Assembly (NCBI GenBank): GCA_017416885.1
Contig: JAFQAM010000118.1
Location: 1-9,943 of the forward strand
Direction of reading: 5' to 3'
DNA length: 9,943 nt
From: Clostridia bacterium
GTDB lineage: Bacteria; Bacillota; Clostridia; Oscillospirales; CAG-272
Position 1 is the stretch's first letter. Every line of letters begins with the position of its first letter. Made by a program: the position numbers and the translations under genes. The notes under the pieces are model-generated. The model did no database searches. It saw nothing but the letters and a program-made list of their open reading frames with translations, and was not told the origin of the DNA. This document shows positions 6,880 through 9,943 of the stretch, piece after piece.

Positions 6880-6898
6880 TTCTTTCATAAAAATAAAT

Positions 6899-6943
6899 CC
6901 TCATAAATATACTTTACTAACAAGTATTTTATGAGGTTTTTTA
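6899..6943 (+). terminator. Terminator/attenuator hairpin between yajC and the TIGR04086-type gene
   Basis: A 9-bp outer stem (6899-6907 with 6928-6936, CCTCATAAA/TTTATGAGG), a single bulged T and a 6-bp inner stem (6909-6914 with 6922-6927) enclose a 7-nt loop. TTTTTTAT follows. The downstream gene starts at 6945, immediately after the T-run, and its only ribosome binding site (GAGG, 6933-6936) is the end of the 3' arm. The hairpin can therefore both end transcription after yajC and hide that ribosome binding site in read-through RNA. Confidence 0.85.
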
Positions 6944-6944
6944 T

Positions 6945-7379
6945 ATGAAATTAAGAAAGAAAAAAAGAGCTATATCAAATAAAGAATTTAATTTTACGGA
7001 ATTATTTAAAAGATGCTTGGCTTTTAGTATATTATTTTTAATCATTGGACTTTTTGTGTGCTTGATAATGTCCTTTATCATTTATAAATTTAAGGACAAC
7101 ACATCTCTTATAAATATCGGTAGTATAGCTTCTCTTTTTATCTCTGTTATGGCTACCGCTTTTATTCAGTCAAAATATAATGGCAAATATTATTTATTAG
7201 GCAGCATAACATTGGGAATATTAATTTTTTTAGTAACAATAATAATTGCTCTAATTTTAAATAGCGGAAGCATAACAACAAATAGTATATTAGTAAAGTC
7301 ATTAATTCCTGCATTTTCAGTGCTTGGCGGTATGCTCGGGATTAAAAAAGAAAAGGCAAGAAAAAGAAAGCATAGATAA
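6945..7379 (+). CDS. TIGR04086 family small membrane protein
   Basis: A 144-residue, strongly hydrophobic protein with a basic N-terminus (KLRKKKR) and a basic C-terminal tail (KKEKARKRKHR). Four membrane segments are visible at about 26-48, 57-74, 84-106 and 117-133, with Gly-rich turns (GSIASLF, LGSITLG, LGGMLG). Size, topology and the position directly after yajC fit TIGR04086, an uncharacterised family of Firmicutes membrane proteins usually found near yajC; the family call rests mostly on this context. With both tails positively charged, both ends are expected inside. The start is fixed by family-like length and the lack of an earlier in-frame start; the GAGG ribosome binding site 8 bases upstream is buried in the preceding terminator hairpin. 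Function is unknown, perhaps an accessory to export or membrane-protein insertion (inference). Confidence 0.8.
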   Translation: MKLRKKKRAISNKEFNFTELFKRCLAFSILFLIIGLFVCLIMSFIIYKFKDNTSLINIGSIASLFISVMATAFIQSKYNGKYYLLGSITLGILIFLVTIIIALILNSGSITTNSILVKSLIPAFSVLGGMLGIKKEKARKRKHR

Positions 7380-7380
7380 A

Positions 7381-7413
7381 ATAAAAATCTCCACTCGATG
7401 TGGAGATTTTTAT
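7381..7413. terminator. Bidirectional terminator between the TIGR04086-type gene and rplS
   Basis: A 14-bp perfect inverted repeat (7381-7394 with 7400-7413; core ATCTCCAC/GTGGAGAT) with a 5-nt loop is flanked by A5 on the left and T5 on the right. It therefore gives a U-tract on both strands. It lies one base after the plus-strand stop and five bases past the end of rplS, serving both converging genes. Confidence 0.93.
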
Positions 7414-7418
7414 TTGAA

Positions 7419-7760
7419 TTAGTTAAGTTCTTTAACCTTTGATGCCTTGCCGACTCTGTCACGAAGGTAGTAAAGCTTAGATCTTCTAACCTTACCCTTT
7501 CTAACAACTTCAACATTAGCAACTGATGGAGAGTGAAGTGGGAATGTCTTTTCAACACCGCAACCATATGCAACTCTTCTAACAGTAAATGTTTCAGAAA
7601 TTCCACCGTTATGCTTTGCAATAACAGTTCCTTCGAAAATCTGAATTCTTTCTCTTGTACCTTCTTTAATAAGGTTGTGTACCTTAACAGTATCACCAAT
7701 GTTGAACTGTGGTACTTCTTTCTTTAATTGCTCACTTACAAAAGCTTGAATCTTATCCAT
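7419..7760 (-). CDS. rplS: 50S ribosomal protein L19
   Basis: At 113 residues it is the normal length for bL19. Recognisable segments are FNIGDTVKVH, EGTRERIQIFEGTVIA, ETFTVRRVAYGCGVEKTFPL, HSPSVANVEVVRKGKVRRSK and LYYLRDRVGKASK. L19 sits at the 30S-50S interface of the large subunit. The ATG is preceded by GGAGG with 6-nt spacing. It is a single-gene transcription unit with its own promoter, a structured leader of about 80 bases and a terminator. In most Firmicutes rplS follows trmD and reads in the same direction as lepB-rbgA-rnhB; here it is inverted relative to those genes, and no trmD follows. Confidence 0.98.
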   Translation of the reverse strand: MDKIQAFVSEQLKKEVPQFNIGDTVKVHNLIKEGTRERIQIFEGTVIAKHNGGISETFTVRRVAYGCGVEKTFPLHSPSVANVEVVRKGKVRRSKLYYLRDRVGKASKVKELN

Positions 7761-7840
7761 TATAAGCCTCCATTAATCTTAGGCGTTCATGCAGAGCTTC
7801 GCAGAGGACCACCCGTTTTTATTACATTCATTCGAATGCG
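7761..7840 (-). ncRNA. Candidate L19 (rplS) leader RNA
   Basis: The region between the predicted start point (about 7839-7842) and the rplS ATG folds into two elements. The first is a hairpin GCAUUC-GAAU-GAAUGU (7839-7824). The second is a stem pairing GGGUGGUC (7814-7807) with GAACGCCU (7788-7781), with one mismatch, enclosing a direct repeat of CUCUGC (7806-7801 and 7796-7791). CCUCU (7807-7803) can instead pair with the ribosome binding site GGAGG (7771-7767), giving two exclusive folds. A ribosomal-protein leader is known before rplS in low-GC Gram-positives (Rfam L19_leader), and the location fits; I have not been able to compare it with the family model. Confidence 0.55.
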
Positions 7841-7845
7841 TTGGT

Positions 7846-7874
7846 ATTATAGCATATTAGTTGTTAATTTGCAA
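7846..7874 (-). promoter_or_regulatory. Sigma-A type promoter of rplS
   Basis: On the minus strand TTGCAA (7874-7869), a 17-bp spacer and a perfect TATAAT (7851-7846) with an extended -10 TG (TGCTATAAT). The predicted start at about 7839-7842 leaves a leader of about 80 bases. Confidence 0.85.
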
Positions 7875-7932
7875 GTAGTTTTTTAAAAAAATTAGAAAAA
7901 ATTTTTTGAATTGAAAATTATTGACAAAATTG

Positions 7933-7961
7933 TTGTTTATTTTATATATTTGTGTTATAAT
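7933..7961 (+). promoter_or_regulatory. Promoter of the lepB-rbgA-rnhB unit
   Basis: A perfect TATAAT with extended -10 TG (TGTTATAAT, hexamer at 7956-7961) has TTGTTT at 7933-7938 with a 17-bp spacer. A perfect -35 TTGACA lies at 7921-7926, but its best-spaced -10 is TATATT (7945-7950, 18-bp spacer), so two overlapping promoters are possible. The first predicts a start at about 7968 and a leader of about 23 bases. Confidence 0.75.
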
Positions 7962-7990
7962 ATATTGCGTAAAAAATTTTGGAGGCAAAT

Positions 7991-8650
7991 ATGGAAGAAA
8001 ATTATACTCAAGTATATGAAAGACCAAGCAAATCCTTTGCGGGCTTTATTGATATATTAGAATCGTTTATTTACGCTATCGTTGTAGTGGTTCTTGTTTT
8101 CACATTTTTAGGCCGTCTTAGCGTTGTTGACGGTAGCTCAATGGATAATACGCTTTCACACGGTGAATACTTGGTTGTTGCAGATCCGTTTTTTCTTTAT
8201 CAACCAAAGCAAGGCGATATTGTAATAATTGACGGAGGAGAAGCATTTACTCCTTATACTGAACCGATTGTAAAAAGAGTTATTGCTACCGCAGGACAGA
8301 CAATAACAATAGATACAAAAGCAGAATGCGTTTATGTTGATGGAGTTATGCTTGAAGAGGAATATGCCAAATATGAGCTTCCGCCACACACTATATATAA
8401 TTCATCAAAGGACTATCATGACGCTTTGTATTTTACAGGTGTACTAATGGGTGGCAAGGAAGCCTATAACACCACAACAGGCACACTGACTGTCACTGTA
8501 CCCGAGGACCATGTTTTCGTAATGGGAGATAATCGACTAAATTCCGCAGACAGCCGTGTAAAGCAAATTGGCTTTGTTCATAAGGATTATGTGGTTGGTA
8601 AGGCTGTATTTCGACTATTTCCGTTTTCATCAATAGGAGGACTTTATTAA
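7991..8650 (+). CDS. lepB: Type I signal peptidase
   Basis: This 219-residue protein has one N-terminal membrane anchor (about residues 25-40) and an extracytoplasmic catalytic domain. The Ser-Lys dyad is visible: Ser50 in GSSMDNTL and Lys95 in PIVKRVIA. GDNRLNSADSR at 179-189 is the conserved box E. The enzyme cleaves signal peptides from proteins exported by Sec or Tat. A stretch at about 120-165 between the Lys box and box E is an insert rich in Tyr, Thr and Gly. The start at 7991 has GGAGG 5 bases upstream; the in-frame TTG at 7979 lies before that site and is rejected. The stop codon overlaps the rbgA start by one base (TAATG), showing translational coupling. It should process the unseen signal peptides of secreted neighbours such as the phosphoesterase (inference). 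Confidence 0.97.
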   Translation: MEENYTQVYERPSKSFAGFIDILESFIYAIVVVVLVFTFLGRLSVVDGSSMDNTLSHGEYLVVADPFFLYQPKQGDIVIIDGGEAFTPYTEPIVKRVIATAGQTITIDTKAECVYVDGVMLEEEYAKYELPPHTIYNSSKDYHDALYFTGVLMGGKEAYNTTTGTLTVTVPEDHVFVMGDNRLNSADSRVKQIGFVHKDYVVGKAVFRLFPFSSIGGLY

Positions 8651-9519
8651 TGCAATCTGAGGTAATACAATGGTTTCCCGGTCATATGGCGAAAACTCGC
8701 CGTTTAATATCCGAAAATCTCAAAGAGGTTGACATAATCGTAGAGATTTTAGATGCAAGAATTCCTTATAGCTCTAAAAATCCCGAAATTGCTAAATTAA
8801 TCGGTGATAAGCCTTGCTTAACTATTTTAAATAAGGCCTCATTAGCAGATAAAGCAACTACTAAAAAATGGATTGATTATTACAATTCAATCGGCAAAAA
8901 CGCAATTGCTATTGACTGTGTAAGCGGTGAGGGCTTTTCGCAGTTGGCTCCTACCGTTAAGAAAATGCTTGCAAGTAAGCTTGAAAAATACGAGGCAAAA
9001 GGAATGAGCGGTAGAAAGCTTCGCGCTATGTTTGTAGGCATTCCTAATGTTGGAAAATCATCTTTAATCAACAAGCTTTGCGGTTCAAAAAAGGCTAAGG
9101 TTGAAAACAGGCCCGGTGTAACACTAAATAAGCAATGGATTCCAACAACTATCGGTCTTGACCTTATGGATATGCCGGGTGTATTATGGCCGAAATTTGA
9201 GGAAAAGATTGTTGGAGAAAATCTCGCAATCACAGGAGCAATAAAGGACGCAATTCTTGATACCGAATACATTGCAGTTATTCTCTGCAAAAGACTAAGA
9301 GAGATTGCACCAGAGCCTTTTATGGCAAGATATAAAATCACTAAAGACGAGCTTGATGCCTGCGAAATGGATTTCGAGCTTTTTGAGCTTGTTGGTAGAA
9401 AAAGAGGCTTTTTAATTTCAGGCGGCGAAATTAATACAGAAAGAACCGCCTCTACTCTGTTAGAGGAATTCAGAAGCGCTAAAATCGGCGCTATTTCACT
9501 TGAAGTGCCACAAAATTGA
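8650..9519 (+). CDS. rbgA: Ribosome biogenesis GTPase RbgA (YlqF)
   Basis: A 289-residue circularly permuted GTPase (motif order G4-G5-G1-G2-G3). WFPGHMAK at 8-15 carries His12, equivalent to the catalytic His9 of B. subtilis RbgA. G4 is at 61-64, a G5-like VSGEG at 91-95, G1 GIPNVGKSS at 130-138, G2 Thr158 in RPGVT, and G3 DMPG at 174-177. A C-terminal helical RNA-binding domain follows. RbgA acts late in 50S assembly on a 45S intermediate. Oddity: G4 reads NKAS instead of the usual NKxD, so the Asp that normally reads the guanine base is Ser64. The ATG shares its A with the lepB stop, and AGGAGG lies 9 bases upstream. The stop overlaps the ribosome binding site of rnhB. Confidence 0.96.
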   Translation: MQSEVIQWFPGHMAKTRRLISENLKEVDIIVEILDARIPYSSKNPEIAKLIGDKPCLTILNKASLADKATTKKWIDYYNSIGKNAIAIDCVSGEGFSQLAPTVKKMLASKLEKYEAKGMSGRKLRAMFVGIPNVGKSSLINKLCGSKKAKVENRPGVTLNKQWIPTTIGLDLMDMPGVLWPKFEEKIVGENLAITGAIKDAILDTEYIAVILCKRLREIAPEPFMARYKITKDELDACEMDFELFELVGRKRGFLISGGEINTERTASTLLEEFRSAKIGAISLEVPQN

Positions 9520-9526
9520 GGTTAAT

Positions 9527-9943
9527 ATGTTAGACTATACATTTGATATTTCTCACAAAAACGATAAAATAAAAGTAGTTTGCGGCGTAGATGAGGCAGG
9601 CAGAGGTCCTTTAGCAGGTCCTGTTGTTGCAGCTGCGTGCATTTTACCTGACGGCTTTGTAATTGAAGGCTTAGATGACTCAAAAAAGCTTACAGAGAAA
9701 AAAAGAGAAAAGCTTTTTGACATAATTATTGAAAATGCGCTTTGCTACTCTATTGCTTCTGCATCCGTTGAGGAAATTGAAGAAATTAATATTTTAAACG
9801 CCGCAATGCTTGCTATGAATAGGGCTGTTGACGGCCTTGAAATGAAGCCTGATTTAGCTTTAATTGACGGAAACACATCCCGCGGCTTTGAAATCGAAAC
9901 CAAAACCGTTGTTGGTGGCGATGCTATATCACCGTCAATTGCT
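9527..9943 (+). CDS. rnhB: Ribonuclease HII, 3' end missing
   Basis: The frame is open from the ATG at 9527 to the window edge, giving 139 codons of an enzyme usually about 200-220 residues long. VCGVDEAGRGPLAGPVVAAA (residues 18-37) holds catalytic Asp22 and Glu23. DDSKKLTEKKRE at 50-61 and ALIDGN at 111-116 with Asp114 follow. GGDAISPSIA at 130-139 supplies the fourth acidic residue, Asp132, just before the cut. RNase HII nicks DNA at embedded ribonucleotides and removes RNA from RNA-DNA hybrids. The ribosome binding site GAGG (9518-9521) overlaps the rbgA TGA stop. The rbgA-rnhB adjacency is standard in Firmicutes. Confidence 0.95.
   Translation, partial: MLDYTFDISHKNDKIKVVCGVDEAGRGPLAGPVVAAACILPDGFVIEGLDDSKKLTEKKREKLFDIIIENALCYSIASASVEEIEEINILNAAMLAMNRAVDGLEMKPDLALIDGNTSRGFEIETKTVVGGDAISPSIA

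Noticed and set aside
7382..7420. Possible small Cys-rich peptide gene (SCIFF type) near yajC/TIGR04086
   Set aside because: The space after the TIGR04086-type gene holds only a bidirectional terminator; no six-cysteine peptide or radical SAM gene is present in the window.
7190..7699. A 169-codon minus-strand open frame overlapping the TIGR04086-type gene and rplS
   Set aside because: It runs through the bidirectional terminator and shadows rplS in another frame. Its Leu/Lys-rich product has no recognisable domain, and rplS is certain.
7791..7806. GCAGAG-CTTC-GCAGAG as a possible repeat array or protein-binding site
   Set aside because: Only two copies, and they lie inside the rplS leader transcript, where an RNA role is more likely. 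Not an array or CRISPR.
8880..9341. A 153-codon minus-strand open frame inside rbgA
   Set aside because: Antisense shadow of a clear GTPase gene, with no ribosome binding site and no family-like motif.

Overview
This window looks like ordinary chromosome from a low-GC Gram-positive bacterium, most likely a gut-type member of the Clostridia (Oscillospiraceae/Ruminococcus-like). The evidence is AT-rich coding sequence, strong GGAGG-type ribosome binding sites, canonical sigma-A type promoters, U-tract hairpin terminators, and Firmicutes gene neighbours: trmK next to a NIF3 gene, yajC next to a TIGR04086-type membrane protein, and lepB-rbgA-rnhB. I see no insertion sequence, phage gene, CRISPR array, tRNA or rRNA, and no clear novel multi-gene system. 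The most interesting signals are at the RNA level, around translation starts.

Layout. (1) 1-1322, plus: the 3' part of a large calcineurin-like phosphoesterase with a C-terminal beta-rich domain, closed by a terminator. (2) 6334 down to 1399, minus: a six-gene run of an RluA-type pseudouridine synthase, a DUF3810 membrane metalloprotease-like protein, MurA, a small DUF1858 redox-disulfide protein, TrmK and a NIF3-family protein, ending in its own terminator. The run begins at a good promoter placed so that the predicted transcript starts at or next to the first AUG, with no Shine-Dalgarno sequence (leaderless). (3) 6430-7413, plus: yajC under a strong divergent promoter, a terminator hairpin, then a four-helix TIGR04086-type protein whose ribosome binding site lies inside that terminator hairpin. 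(4) 7874 down to 7381, minus: rplS (L19) as a single-gene unit with its own promoter, a structured leader and a shared bidirectional terminator. (5) 7933-9943, plus: lepB, rbgA and rnhB, tightly packed, the last cut by the window edge.

How they work together. RbgA (50S assembly), L19, the pseudouridine synthase and TrmK (tRNA m1A22) belong to ribosome and tRNA biogenesis. YajC and signal peptidase I belong to protein export. MurA makes the first committed peptidoglycan precursor, and RNase HII removes ribonucleotides from DNA. The usual Firmicutes rplS-lepB-rbgA-rnhB order is broken here because rplS is turned around and separately transcribed. No gap without a gene exceeds 300 bases; the two largest (6335-6489 and 7761-7990) hold divergent promoters and the L19 leader.
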